From Symbiodinium natans (lineage: Eukaryota > Sar > Dinophyceae > Suessiales > Symbiodiniaceae), in assembly GCA_905221605.1 (NCBI GenBank), contig CAJNDS010002179.1, positions 796,001 to 860,000 of the forward strand: DNA of 64,000 nucleotides, given 5' to 3'. The notes beneath the pieces are model-generated. The model had not been told where the DNA came from. It saw only the letters and a list, made by a program, of their open reading frames with translations, and did not search any database. Position numbers and translations under genes: made by a program. Positions 18,930 to 30,246 of the stretch are shown piece after piece; positions within the stretch are counted from its first letter, which is position 1; each line of letters starts with the position of its first letter.

Positions 18930-21017
18930 GGACCACACCGGATGCACGAGCCAAAAGATTTTCGACAGAAGACAGCACTCGTGGCCCTAAACCCTAAACC
19001 ATCCTAAACCCTAAACCCTAAACCCTAAACCATCCTAAACCCTAAACCCTAAACCCCACACCCCACAGTCTCCAAGCCGGGGAGCTTCGTACACGTCTTG
19101 GCCTGGCGCCACATCGAAGCTGTAGCTCCCAATCTGCGTCATCCTCGGAGGGAAAGCCCTCGTTACCCTAAACCCTAAACCCTAAACCCTAAACCCTCAA
19201 CCCTAAACCCTAAACCCTAACCCTTCAATCATGGAGTTCAAGGGTTTAGGGTTTAGGGGCATAAAACCAGGGAGCCTTAATAAGGGAACTTGGTTTATAA
19301 GGGAATCTGTTGGGAATAAGATTCACAAAGGGGGGAAAGCATACCCTCCTGGGCTTGGGGTTCACAGAGTACTCGTTCGGCTCTACCCTAAACCCTAAAC
19401 CCCAAACCCTAAACCCTAAAGAGCGACCAGGGTTTTGCATGGGCGTGTGGTTCAGGTCAAGGGGGGAGTTGAGGACCAACGGCCTCAGGCAGCGCGTCTG
19501 CTTGAACTCTCTGCCCCAGGGTTCAGGGCCCGAAGTTAAGATCTTGGCGTGCGGGGTTCTGAGATTCTGGATTTTGGTAGTCTGAAGCTTCTTGGGGCTT
19601 GTTCTCTTTTGCCTGGGGTTGAGCCTCTCACAAACTCGGAATGCGAGCGCCCATCGAAGTGAAACTCATTCCAGAAACCTGCCGAGGTACCGGCACCCCC
19701 GACAAACTGCATCATAAACACTGCTACAAGGCGACCATCAACTTGCTGGGTCAGGTCTTAAGATGCATTTAGGGGTTTTTTAAGTTAAAAAGCCTTAGCC
19801 CCAATGTCCAACTCAGTCAAGCATCAGGTCCACTCGCACAGGCTCTGTACCGATACCTGCTTGGAGTTTCATGGGCAGGCTATACGTACCCTAAATGGGG
19901 TTGTAAGTAGAATTACCAGAATTACCTTACTAAATAACCTCCCTTTTTATGAAGTGATTATAAGCAGGACTATACGTACCCTAAATGGGGTTGTAAGTAG
20001 AATTACCAGAATTGCCTTACTGAATAATCTTCCTAATAACTACCCATGAACCTTGCTTAACAACCTTCCTTATAACTACCCATGAACCTCCAAGTGGCGG
20101 GGAATCATCTCCAAGCTAGCCGTTCATCTTCGGTAGTATGTCGACATAGCTATCATTCGCTAGCAGTAGACCGGCCCATGATTCACTGAACATGTACACA
20201 AATTGCACACACGCAGAGGTACACACGCAGGTGAATGTGTGTTCTCACGCCCTTTATAACTCAACTCCACACCGCTCAAGCTCCTCCGGCGCCGGCCTGT
20301 GACCCCGATGGCCTTTCCTGTCTCGATCTGCGCATGCCGGCGGGTGGTGCCCGTGTGGAAAGAGATGATGGCACCTTAGCTGGAGCCCTTTTTGGGGTTT
20401 AGGGTTTCGGGTTTAGGGTTTAGAGTTTAGAGTTTAGGGTTTAGGGTTTAGGGGCCACCTTAGCTGGAGCCCTTTTTGGGCACGGACTGAGCCGGATCCG
20501 AACTTACTTCGCCGAAATCCTAAACCTAAACGACGCAATCCCTGAATGTCCGGAATGCTGCTATTATACCTTACACCTTCCTAAAATCCTCTAAACTTGA
20601 ACTCTGCAAGCCTCGAGCTATGGCTATCGGCTGCAGGGCTTAGGAGGCAGCTCCTGGCGTGTCGGGGCACCTGGGGGCAAGTCGCCAGAGTCGATCACTG
20701 TTACCTGTCGCAGGCATCTTTAGGGTTTAGGGTTTAGGGTTTAGGGTTTACGGTTTAGGGCACGGGCTCAGGCCTATTCAATGTGTCTCACCACTGGTGC
20801 TGAGCTCCACATCTGCCAACTTGCCTATGGCAGTATGCAAACCCTAGACCCAAACGCAAGGTCCAGTCGCCTCCATGGCAGCAGGCAGGGTCCGCACCGA
20901 AATATTGTGCCGATCGGATCTTCAGCACGTGTCAGTTGGCGAGACGCTTGGGCCAACTGCTGCACACCGAATAGGACCTCAATTCCCTGCTGAGCGGTGC
21001 TGCGCGTCCCCAGTAGC
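18930..21017 (-). CDS. Series of eight exon-like islands, unknown protein(s)
   Basis: Minus-strand islands between arrays: 21017-20850 (TAQQGIEVLFGVQQLAQASR), 20712-20640 (VTVIDSGDLPPGAPTRQELP, acceptor TGCGACAG), 20518-20462 (FGEVSSDPAQSVPKKGSS), 20386-20255 (AIISFHTGTTRRHAQIETGK), 19760-19612 (VFMMQFVGGAGTSAGFWNEF), 19385-19335, 19165-19065 (SYSFDVAPGQDVYEAPRLGD) and 18983-18930 (VLSSVENLLARASGVV). The pair at 20462-20518 and 20255-20386 joins in frame if the intron is GC-AG within the duplicated flanks of a telomeric array. Whether all belong to one gene is unknown. Confidence 0.38.
19881..20095. repeat. 90-bp tandem duplication plus short repeats
   Basis: TATACGTACCCTAAATGGGG starts copies at 19881 and 19971 (period 90). 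TATAACTACCCATGAACC-type units follow twice up to 20095. Confidence 0.85.
20372..20480. repeat. Telomeric array between 25-bp direct duplications
   Basis: The 25 bp beginning CACCTTAGCTGGAG occur identically at 20372-20396 and 20456-20480, with only telomeric repeat between. On the minus strand the copies can act as donor (CCA|GCTAAG) and acceptor (CTAAG|GTG). Confidence 0.85.
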
Positions 21018-21112
21018 AAGTGGGAATGTAAACCAAAAACCTACATAGCTACATGCAGCGAGCCTGAAGCTATGCACTCCCGTGCAGTCCTAGAAAGCCA
21101 ACAACGTCGCAC

Positions 21113-21130
21113 ACGCACACACACACACAC

Positions 21131-21180
<50 letters not shown>

Positions 21181-21281
21181 CGACGGACAGACAGACAGAC
21201 AGACACACAGACACACAGACACACAGACACACAGACACACAGACACACAGACACACAGACACACAGACACACAGACACACA

Positions 21282-21314
<33 letters not shown>

Positions 21315-21316
21315 CG
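21113..21316. repeat. ACAG / ACAC compound microsatellite
   Basis: About 200 bp of CA, CAGA and CACAGA units. All frames through it are low-complexity artefacts. Confidence 0.95.
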
Positions 21317-21431
21317 CGCGCGCATGCCTCCTGTCTAAACGGTTGGACTTTGCTCTTAGTGTGCCAAATCTCGTCGAGCAGTCACCGAATGCCAGCCATG
21401 GTCTGCCCTAGTAATTCCTGCATGCTTTTCT

Positions 21432-21529
21432 GGGATGTTCACCCTTGTACTAACAGATCTTTCTAGGCACTATCATAAGGGGTACTATAATCCCTATTAA
21501 GGACTGTTTGCATAAAGGGGGGTGATCTC
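21432..21529. mobile_element. IE-4 inverted-repeat element
   Basis: GGGATGTTCACCCTTGTACT at the left; CTATTAAGGACTGTTTGCAT and AAGGGGGGTGATC at the right form the inverted ends. Confidence 0.8.
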
Positions 21530-21534
21530 GGCAT

Positions 21535-22140
21535 ACTTTGTACAGAGTACCAAAAGATTCACAATTGTCAGCGGCGGATGATGATACAGCACTAAGAGAA
21601 AGATCACAGCAAGTAGTAGAAGCACCCGTATGAAGCAGAACAATAGACGGAAGAAGTAGCAATATCGCAGTAACGAGTCAGGTAGGAGAAGTGGCCGGCG
21701 CGGCAGATTGCTAACAACGCCTTATGGAGGAACCCTTAAACCCTAAAAACCCTAAACACCACACCCTAGACCCTAGACCCCAAGCCCTAAGCCCTAAACC
21801 CTAAGCCCTCAACCCTAAACACCAAACCCACGGTCACCCTGAGTCCAAGGTTGTCCCGGCAATCCACCTGGCGGCGGCGTAGATGAGCATGTCCTCTGCT
21901 GGGGGCAGCCAATGGGTCCATCACGACATAAGAGCCTGAAACCTAAACGAGGGGTTTAGGGTTTCGGGGGGTCTAGGGTTTGGGGTTTAGGGTTTGGGGT
22001 TTGGGGTTTAGGGTTTAGGGTTTAGGACAGCAAAGCCCAAAAATGCCCCAAGAGACTGAAGCCTCGTGGGTGTTGAGGGTTGAGGTACTCGTAGTTTCTG
22101 CAGGCTTTCCTAGGGGTACTGCGGCTCCTCGAAGATGCCA
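21535..22140 (-). CDS. Three exon-like islands
   Basis: 22140-22035 (SRSRSTPRKACRNYEYLNPQ), 21900-21840 (EDMLIYAAARWIAGTTLDSG, acceptor CCCCCAGCAG) and 21662-21535 (Cys-containing, ending against the IE-4 element). Unknown family. Confidence 0.33.
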
Positions 22141-22403
22141 GACCCTAAACCCTAAACCCTAAACCCTAATCCTAAACCCTAAACCCTAAACCCTAATGTT
22201 GTATCCTGATTAGTGTGCTCCCCCGGAATTGTGGAAAAAAATCCAAAAATTATTCAGGGGGATCTATTTGAGGAGGACCCCCGGAATTGTGAAAAAAAAT
22301 CGGGCGATGCAAAATTTCGGCGAGGCTGTCGAATGGTGTTGTCGTCCATAAATCGCTTCTGAACCGAGCCTGAGAGACCAAAGATCAAAGGTTTAAAGCC
22401 TGA

Positions 22404-22838
22404 AACCTTGAGGCCTGACGTTGTCGGGCCCTGAAATCTTCAGTCTCCAGGCCAGACCCAAAACTAAGATTTCCTTATTAAATTCTTTTGTACCGAGGCC
22501 GGGCAATCAAATTTCAAAGGGGGTAGTCCAGCAGCTGCCCGGATGCCGTATAATATAAAAGTTTGCTCCCCCGGAATTATATTTTTTTTGCGGGCTAGTT
22601 GGGTTTGGATCCAGAGGCCTAACGGCTGAGGCTTCCTAAACCTTGAGGCCTGAGGTTGTCGGGCCCTGAAATCTTCAGCCTCCAGGCCAGACCCAAAACT
22701 AAGATTTCCTTATGAAATTCTTTTGTACCGAGGCCGGGCAATCAAATTTCAAAGGGGGTAGTCCAGCAGCTGCCCGCATGCCGTATAATATAAAAAGTTT
22801 GCTCCCCCGGAATTATATTTTTTTTGCGGGCTGGCTTG
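22404..22838. repeat. 235-bp tandem duplication
   Basis: CCTTGAGGCCTGA starts copies at 22406 and 22641. Both run through GTCGGGCCCTGAAATCTTCA to TTGCTCCCCCGGAATTATAT. Related CCCCCGGAATTGTG fragments lie at 22218 and 22277. Confidence 0.9.
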
Positions 22839-22849
22839 GTTGGGATAGA

Positions 22850-23046
22850 TGGATCCCCTTTAAATTCATATAAACTCATCCCTCTTAAAATCGTATGGAT
22901 CCCTCTTAATTTCATATAGTCTCACCCCGTTTAGAATCATATGGATCCCTTTTACACTCATACGAGCTCATCCCTTTTAAAATCATATGGATCATATGGA
23001 TCCCTTTTAAATTCATATAAACTCATCCCTTTTAAAATCATATAAA
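22850..23046. repeat. Minisatellite of about 47 bp, four units
   Basis: Units of the form ATGGATCCCTTTTAAATTCA then TATAAACTCATCCC, followed by C-runs at 23056-23092 and a G-run at 23118-23134. No gene. Confidence 0.85.
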
Positions 23047-23392
23047 ACCAGACCCCCCCCCCCCCCCAAATTGCCCCCCCCCCCCCCCCCCCTCTAAAGA
23101 GCGGGATCCTTTCGTTGAGGGGGGGGGGGGGGGGCCACACTAATCAGCAGACAACATTAAACCCTTCGAAGCCTGGCATGCTCTTCCCCTGTGACGACGG
23201 AGGCCAGAAGGCTCCAGGTCCAAAAACTCAAAACGTCCGTTCTGACCCACCACCCCCGGCTGCCGAAGTCTGATAAGAACCCAGTGAACAAGCCCCCTCA
23301 CACTGCAAGCAACTTGTAAGAAACTTCACCCCTAAACCCTAAACCCACTTAAGCGAGCGCCCGAATTGTTAAAGGGCGCGCAACCAGAGCTC

Positions 23393-23495
23393 ACCGAGCC
23401 CCAAAGGGCCGCTCCTGCCGGTTGAAGGCCGCGATCTGCCGCAGCGCGAAGCCCGGCAAGGTGCTCCGCAGCGCGCGGCCACGGGATCTTGCGCA
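23393..23495 (-). CDS. Exon-like island
   Basis: Open as ALRSTLPGFALRQIAAFNRQ and ends GCTCG|GTGAGCTC, a strong 5' splice site. Confidence 0.4.
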
Positions 23496-24325
23496 GGGTG
23501 GTTTAGGGTTTAGGGTTTAGGGTTTAGGGTTTAGGGTTTAGGGTTTAGGGCCCAATCCGAAACCCCTAAACCCTAAAACCCCTCAGCATCCCTAGACCCT
23601 GCACGTCCCTATCCCGGAGCATCCCGAAGCATCCCCGCGACCCCAAGCCCTAGACCCTGAATGCCTGGTGCCTAGCCTGGGAAGGTTTAAGGTTTAGGGT
23701 TTGGGGTTTAGGGTTTAGGGTGTAGGGTTTGGGGTTTAGGGTTTGGGGTTTGGGGTTTAGGGTTTAGGGTTTAGGGTTTGGGGTTTAGGAAGATTCAGGG
23801 ATGTCTGGATCATGTCATGACATTGAGCCTTCCTCGAGTTTCTGAGGAGGGAATTCGGGTCCCGTCGCTCTATGACCCTGAAGGGAGGATGGAGCCCAAG
23901 TCGGAGCTCTCAGGCAAAAAAACGGATCCGAAAAATAAGAAGGCAAGGCCTTCTTTGTCTGAGGCGGCGTCAAAGGGATCCTATCCCTAAACCATCAACC
24001 CTGGACCCTGGACCCTAGACCCCAAACCCGGAACCCTCCTGCAAAAAACGGGGGGAAGAAGGGTACTTCTTAGGGTCTTAGGGCTTAAGGCAGGTTGGGG
24101 TTTAGGGATTTAGGGATAAGAGATTTAGGGATTTAGGGTTTAGTTTACGGGTTTAGGATCGGATTATAGGATTTAGGGATTAGGGATTTGTTAGGGTTTT
24201 ACGATCGAATTATAGGGTTTAAGGGTTTGGGTCTTAAAGACAAAATTTAGGGATTACAGGGTAGCGGGTTGTTGAAACGGTCCCGCCTAGCAACGTCCGC
24301 CGCGCCATGCAGGCGGCGTGGGTCC

Positions 24326-24595
24326 TCACAACATGGGCGTCTTGAACCCCCGATGATGCAGAGGCGGCAAGATTTGCATTTTGGGGATGTCAAAGGAGGA
24401 CAGATCTGCCGCCTCTGTGCCGCACTCTCGGAAGAAATCCCAGCCGTAAACCCTAACCCTAAGCCCTACACCCTAGGTATTGTAAGCTACCGTGCACCTC
24501 CTCCGGAATGTCGGGTCAAGGCTTCGGGCAGGAGCTTTTGGAGGAGGTTTGCGATCTCAGGTGTCGTAAGGCTAAGAACACGTGTCGAGACCCTA
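24326..24595 (-). CDS. Two exon-like islands, the second with a stop
   Basis: 24595-24490 reads LTTPEIANLLQKLLPEALTR with donor CACG|GTAGCT. 24449-24326 reads DLSSFDIPKMQILPPLHHRG and ends in TGA, like a terminal exon. An intervening telomeric stretch (24450-24476) would be the intron. Unknown family. Confidence 0.42.
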
Positions 24596-25066
24596 AACCC
24601 TTTTGCAAATGGGCTTGAGGACCAGCCAGATTCATCTCCAAGCATCAGCATCTCACCCCATCGTCACGATGCGAAGGCAAGAGAGGAAAAGAACGTCCCA
24701 AAACAAGACCCATGAGGAGGCCTCACGACCATGTACCCTAAACCCTAAACCCTCAACCCTTAGATGGGGCTAACTGACTGATCCTTGGGGTTGGGTTGAG
24801 GTCCCGAGGCAAGGAGACTAAGGGCCTAATTCTTTTGAAGCATGGACTCTGAGGACGACGCCAGCACATCTCGGGCCTAGGTAAACCCTTTTGAGCCCTA
24901 AGCCCTAAACCCTACACCCTAAACCCTGTACCGTGTAAACCCTAAACCCTAAACCTGAGAAAAATGGAGTTCCATAGGCCTAAGGGATGCACCAAGACTC
25001 GGAGGCCCCCAAGCCAGGGAGCTCTCTAACCCCCTGAACTAGATAGGGTTTAGGGTTTGGGGAGGC

Positions 25067-25234
25067 CCAGAATGCCTGGGCCGCCCTCTCTACTCCCTCA
25101 AGCGTAACTCCGCACTTTGAATTCGGGTAATTGGGGTGTGCAGAAATCTGGATTGCCAAAGAGGCTGTGTTCGGGTGGGTCTGCCCCGTTTGCGCGAGGC
25201 AAGGTATGAAAAGCACTGTGTGAACAGCAGCCAT
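25067..25234 (-). CDS. Exon-like ORF beginning at an ATG
   Basis: MAAVHTVLFIPCLAQTGQTH opens at 25234, continues to about 25070 and runs into telomeric repeat. Could be a first exon; a competing frame is also open. Confidence 0.3.
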
Positions 25235-25639
25235 GGATGAACAGGCAGCGGTTTAGGGTCTAGGGTCTAGGGTTTAGGGTTTTGGGTTTAGGCTTTCGGG
25301 TTTAGGGTTCATGTTCAAGACCCCAAGCAATCTGTTGGAGCCGATTTACTTTTTGGGGTTTATCTTAGGGTAGGGGATCTTTTTTTGGTCGGGATTCGAG
25401 CAGCAATTATTTGCATTCTCTCCTCAGGTTCTGAGAACTTCAAGCCTTGTTCGTCTTCACAGCTCGGGGTCGGCGGGCTAAAGCAAAAATGCAACCCCTC
25501 GTTGCACAAAGGCTCAAAACTATACTCCCCTTAGAACCACAGCTCAGGTGCGAGTCCTTTTTCCTTCTGCTGGTCATCACGTCCGGCTGGCGACCCCCTT
25601 CCCGACCGCATCTGCGTCGTGTGGGCCTTCTGCGTCATA

Positions 25640-26105
25640 AGCTGCATAAGCTCAAACATCCGCCGAGAGCGTCACGCAAAAACACGTGTGCTTGATGACT
25701 TTTGCGCGCCGATGCGCCAAGCAGTCCAACATACAAGTCGAGGCAGTGTATTCTACGGCCATGTGGCGGATGTTGTGAAACAGAGAGACACGCTGAAGCA
25801 GTGTCCATTCAATTCGCGCGACGTCGTTCAGTCATTGAAACGACAGAATGCGGCTGCAACACTCATCCATCTCCCTAAGGGTCCATGCGCCCATGGAGTA
25901 TATATCTGGGCCCTAAAGCTACTGTATAAAAAACCCTTTCAAGGCCCAAGTATATACCATATGGGTACATGGACCCTCTGGGTCTTCTACAGGAAACGAA
26001 TGGTTCAATGGCGGCGAAGTCGCCTGCCGCCACTCGGAACTGATATCTGGCCATCCTGGGCCCCAAGAAGCGCCAGAACCCCATCAAGGGGTCCGCCATT
26101 CCATG
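25640..26105 (-). CDS. Two exon-like islands around an inverted-repeat element
   Basis: 26105-25985 reads MARYQFRVAAGDFAAIEPFV. After the element at 25889-25975, 25838-25660 reads WTLLQRVSLFHNIRHMAVEY and LAHRRAKVIKHTCFCVTLSA. Composition is convincingly protein-like over 60 codons. The opposite strand is also open, so strand is not certain. Confidence 0.4.
25889..25975. mobile_element. Inverted-repeat element, single copy here
   Basis: CCATGGAGTATATATCTGGG at the left and CAAGTATATACCATATGG at the right are imperfect inverted ends. Confidence 0.55.
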
Positions 26106-26527
26106 CGCCGAGAAGTCCTGTCCCTGGGAACATCCCTAAACCCTAAACCCTAAACCCCAAACCCTAAACCCTAAACCCTAAACCCTGAACCCTAAACCTC
26201 GAACCCTAAACCCGAAACCCTGAACATCAAGATCTTGGGACCCAGGCTGCTCAACAGAGCTACGAGACCCAACGGGGCGGAGTGGCCCAGTTGGCTACAG
26301 AGGGAGCTTCTTTCTCTCAGCTGCTCTCCTAATTTGCGGGTTCGGGTTTAGGGTTTAGGATTTAGGGTTCAGGATTTAGGGTATAGGGCTTAGAGCTTAG
26401 GGTGTAACACCAGAGCACCCAAAACTTAACAAAATACAATTCGGATTGCGGAAGTGTGTGGTATGTGGGGCGCTTCGGATTGCGATGGTTTTGTGATCTC
26501 CTGTCTCCTGCACACTTTGGGTTTAGG

Positions 26528-26943
26528 GTGCCGGGCGGGCAGTTCGCAAGACACTGGCACTGAGCCCCTCGCCAAGTGCAAGGCCACTTTGGGTCCCCCC
26601 AAGGCTTGGGCATCTCCTTCCTACACTGACCTGACAGATAATCTGCTGCATCTGAGGTCCCTGAAACCTAAACCCGCAAGCACACACCCTACAGCCCACA
26701 ATCTGAGGAACCCCACCTTGTGGGTCCCCCCTCCCCCCCTCCCTAAACCGTACCCTAGACCGGACCCTAAACTGTACCCTAAGCCCTAAACCCTAAACCC
26801 TAAGCCCTAAACCCTAAACCCTAAGCCCTAAACCCTAAACCCCAAACCCTAAACCCTCTAGCTGGAGGTCTCCAAGCTTGGCCTCATCTCCGCACTCGGG
26901 CTGCCACCAGTGCCCAAAGCGGGACCACCTCAAAGCATCCCAA
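26528..26943 (-). CDS. Two exon-like islands
   Basis: 26943-26880 reads DALRWSRFGHWWQPECGDEA; 26630-26528 reads ALGGPKVALHLARGSVPVSC (another frame is also open). Telomeric repeats lie between. Confidence 0.3.
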
Positions 26944-27539
26944 GGTTTGGGGGTTTAGGGTTTAGGGTTTAGGGTTTAGGGTTTGGAGCTTAGGGTTTAG
27001 GGCCAAAGTTCAGTTTAGGGTTAGGGTTTAGGGCGCAGGGCTTAGGGCTTAGGCGGATCTCGGGTTAAGGTATGAACCCACAGGCTTCGGGGGCAACGTC
27101 ACCCTGATGAGGCTGCCCTCTAGGTTTCAGAGGCGTAGGGTTTCGGGTTTAGGGCTTAAAATTGCCGGCTCACTTGGCAAGGCTTTTGGGCTCTTGGGGT
27201 TTGAGGTTTGAGGGCCGTGTGGGCTGTGGCAGGTGCAGTTCATGGAAGCCTCCTAGACTAGACTAGGGCCAAGGGCAGCCGAAGCAGAAGCTCACCCACG
27301 TGGTACATGCCCCTGCTCAGGGGTCTAAGTCCTTTGTTGACAGTGAGGTTCGTTCTCCGCAAACCCTCTGCCTCAGGCCTCCGCCCCAAGTCCCCAGATG
27401 CAAATTTATCATGAGCTAGGTCCATAGTGACTTAGTGGTCCCGTATGAGAGTCATGGCGCCTACAAGCAAGAAGCCGTATCATGCTAGATGGAATGGAGT
27501 GTGTTGAAATACCCTCGCCGAGGGCAGGACCCATATCGC

Positions 27540-27800
27540 TAGCCGCCCGGAACATGCGGCACTGACCTCGGTGGTACTTGCAGGGAAGCTTCAGCTTCGC
27601 CCAAGAAACTTACACCCTAAACCCTAAGCCCTAAACCCTAAAACCTGCTGTTGGGGAAGCTGGAGCTGCTTTGCCCCGTGTTCTTGACTTCCGTCCAACA
27701 CAGGCATCGCCAACCCAGCGAAGATCCCGAATGAGCTGCACTGAGGCACGTATTTAAGTGACCCTGGTTCGGGGGAGTGTCGGCACAAAAATGACCTTGT
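27540..27800 (-). CDS. Two exon-like islands
   Basis: 27800-27645 ends QEHGAKQLQLPQQQ with donor CAG|GTTTTAGGG. 27607-27540 reads KLPCKYHRGQCRMFRAASDM. The IE-4 element at 27812-27903 lies just upstream. Confidence 0.35.
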
Positions 27801-27811
27801 GTGGAGAGTGC

Positions 27812-27903
27812 GGATGTTCACCCTTATACTCCTTAATAGAGATTATAGTCCCCCCCTATGATAATCCCTAATCAGGAGCTGTTAGTATGGGGGGGAACAT
27901 CCC
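27812..27903. mobile_element. IE-4 inverted-repeat element
   Basis: GGATGTTCACCCTTATACTC and GTTAGTATGGGGGGGAACAT are the inverted ends. Confidence 0.85.
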
Positions 27904-28164
27904 AATTCATAGGTTTTATAAGGGTTTAGGGACGCACATGTAGTGTTGCGTGTTTCTGGGCAGCGGGCATCGTTCGTTGAGCCGGTTGCCTCCGACACGC
28001 TGAGGACTTGCTGGCTGTAGGTACCTTCGCCTGCCCCAAGAGCGAACCCTAAATTTCAAAGCCCTTAACCCTAAACACCCTAAACCTTAAACCTTTTTTG
28101 GATCCAACCATAAACCCTAAACCCCTACTCACGTCGCCTAGTCCCCAAACCCTAAACCTGAACC

Positions 28165-28520
28165 AACCTGAACCTCGAGTCCCCCCTCTTCAAGAGGTGC
28201 TTGATAGCTCCTGAAAGCCATCCTGCCGCCTTAGGGTCGGGTTTAGGGTTTAGGGTTTAGGGTTTAGGGTTTAGGGTTTAGGGTTTAGGGTTTAGGGTTT
28301 AGGGTTTAGGGTTTAGGGTTTAGGGTTTAGGGTAGGGTGTAGGGTGTAGGGTTTAGGAATTAGGGTTTAATTAGGGTTTCGGGTTGGAACCCCGTTTAAA
28401 GAACTTGAAGATGGCCCCCTCGCCTTAGAAGGACAGCAGCTTAGACTCCACAGATGGCTGCGTCCTTCCCCTCTCGAACCACCGAGGCTCCGTTCCCGTG
28501 CGCCCGAAAACAGCCACGGG
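28165..28520 (-). CDS. Two exon-like islands, second with a stop
   Basis: 28520-28422 reads FGRTGTEPRWFERGRTQPSV and ends LLSF before TAA, a possible terminal exon. 28235-28165 reads DPKAAGWLSGAIKHLLKRGD. A 13-unit telomeric array lies between. Confidence 0.38.
28241..28332 (+). repeat. TTTAGGG array, 13 units
   Basis: Perfect units followed by degenerate ones to about 28380. Confidence 0.95.
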
Positions 28521-28654
28521 GGTTTAGGGTTTAGGGTTTAGGGTTTCGGGTTTAGGGTTTAGGGTTTAACCGGAGGCTTGCTGCGGGCTGGGGGTACGGG
28601 CTTTCAGACGGTTGGGACGGTGGGCCCCAAGTCGAGTTTTGGGCTGTGCTGGAT

Positions 28655-28832
28655 ACATACATATATACATACATATATATATATATATACACACACATAT
28701 ATATATATATAAATTCTCATTTTTCATTTATTTGCTCATGTAATTATTCGTTTGTTTGTTTATATGTGTATTATTAAGCTATCAGTATTTTTGGCATGCA
28801 TTATATTTATGTTCATCTCTCTCTACATAAAA

Positions 28833-28863
<31 letters not shown>

Positions 28864-28905
28864 TGTATATATATGTATATATGCATACATACATAGAAAT
28901 ATACA
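28655..28905. repeat. AT / ATAC simple-sequence region
   Basis: Runs of TATA and ATACAT with an A+T-rich linker. No reliable coding. Confidence 0.9.
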
Positions 28906-28944
28906 CACATGTATGCACATTTGCGTATTTATTGTATAAATGGA

Positions 28945-29392
28945 TGCAGAGGGCCGGCCTGTGGCCGCATCCACCGCCTCCTGAATCCTTGGTTTCTCTC
29001 AACAGCTTCCCTGAGAAAGGAGGTTCTTGATTCTACTCAGACTCTAGGGGTTTAGGGTTTAGGGTTTAGGGTTTAGGGTTTAGGGTTTAGGGTTTAGGGT
29101 TCTTACTAATTAGAACAGGGCTTTTGGGTTTGGGGGGGGGGGGGGGGGGGGGTGATGATAGTGCAACTTTCTAGGGGCCATAGGGGACTACCATTCGTAC
29201 TTATTCCGACCCCATACTCTGCTTTGCTTGAATACTCTTCGCCATTCTTCCGACCCCTAGACATTACTTTTCTTTCCTTTAGTCATGAAGCTTCGGAAGC
29301 CACAAAGTGCATGAAAAGCACAGTAAGAGCAGCCAAGCATCATTGTGTTGAAGCCCGCGATGCTCATCCCCATGAGCTTGGCCTGGCAGCTG
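28945..29392 (-). CDS. Two exon-like islands
   Basis: 29392-29285 reads GMSIAGFNTMMLGCSYCAFH, a Met/Cys-rich, possibly membrane segment. 29035-28945 reads FLREAVERNQGFRRRWMRPQ. Arrays at 29047-29101 and 29393-29452 flank them. Confidence 0.36.
29120..29213. mobile_element. IE-7 element with G22 tract
   Basis: A long G homopolymer, then GGGGCCATAGGGGACTACCA and TTATTCCGACCCC, matching elements at 37300, 50157 and 59500. Confidence 0.65.
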
Positions 29393-29452
29393 GGTTTAGG
29401 GTTTAGGGTTTAGGGTTTAGGGTTTAGGGTTTAGGGTTTAGGGTTTAGGGTT

Positions 29453-29797
29453 TCGACTCTCACACTAGCGCAAGCAGGCAAGGCTCCGGTCGGTTCCGCT
29501 CTGGAGGACACATTGGCCCAGAACGAATGACGGCTGGGGCGAGCAAGGCTCCGGTCCACAGTACGCACCTACTACAAGTAGCTGAGAGCTCTGAATCACG
29601 CCCTCGCTGTTTGTAGATCGACAAGGACAATTAGGAAACAATAGTCTGGAGAATCTGTAAGGGAGCAGTCGTTTCTAATCATGCTGGAGCCCCCTATTCG
29701 CAGCCCTAAATCCTAAACCCTAAGCCCTAAGCCCTAGGCCCTATTCCCTACCCTCCATTCCGTCAGTGTTAAACCGACGCCCCAACAACCCGCACCT
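29453..29797. other. Unique segment, no gene assigned
   Basis: Starts with the recurring motif TCGACTCTCACACTAGCGC next to an array. AAGGCTCCGGTC occurs twice about 75 bp apart. No convincing frame. Confidence 0.4.
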
Positions 29798-30243
29798 GCA
29801 TAGGGCCAAGGGGGACAGAAGGCACCATCGCCGTGCCGTTGTCCTGCAAGACCGGCGTGTATGTAACCCTAAACCCTAAACCCTGAATCCTAAACTCTAA
29901 ACCCTAAACCCTAAGAATCCCAAGCCGAGCCCTGCTCCCAGAGAGACGTAGTAGCAACAGACTAAGCGGCAAACTCCTCAAGCGCAGAACTTCTGAAAGT
30001 TTAGGGTGTAGGGTTTAGGGTTTAGGGTTAGGTGCGGTCCATATAGGGGATGGTCAACGTGAAGATGATGGTGAGGTTCCCCATCCTGGGCCACAAGGAT
30101 CTGTGCGTTGAGGTAAGGCTCAGGGTTTTCAGCCTATTGACAAGCAACCCTAAACCCTAAACCCTAAACCCTAAACCCCAAATGCAGCACGGATCGTCTG
30201 GGCCATCATGTCCAACCCAACCTCGCCATGGATGTCAAGGCTT
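29798..30243 (-). CDS. Two exon-like islands
   Basis: 30243-30178 reads LDIHGEVGLDMMAQTIRAAF and ends GGG|GTTTAGGG. 29867-29798 reads VLQDNGTAMVPSVPLGPMQ with donor CAG|GTGCGG. Both composition and donors support coding. Confidence 0.42.
30051..30116 (+). CDS. Plus-strand exon-like island
   Basis: MVNVKMMVRFPILGHKDLCV ends GAG|GTAAGG, a consensus 5' splice site. The minus strand is also open here, so the strand is unsure. Confidence 0.3.
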
Positions 30244-30246
30244 GAG

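Noticed and set aside
21041-21338. Cys/Val and Thr/Asp repeat ORFs
   Set aside because: Pure translation of the CA/CAGA microsatellite.
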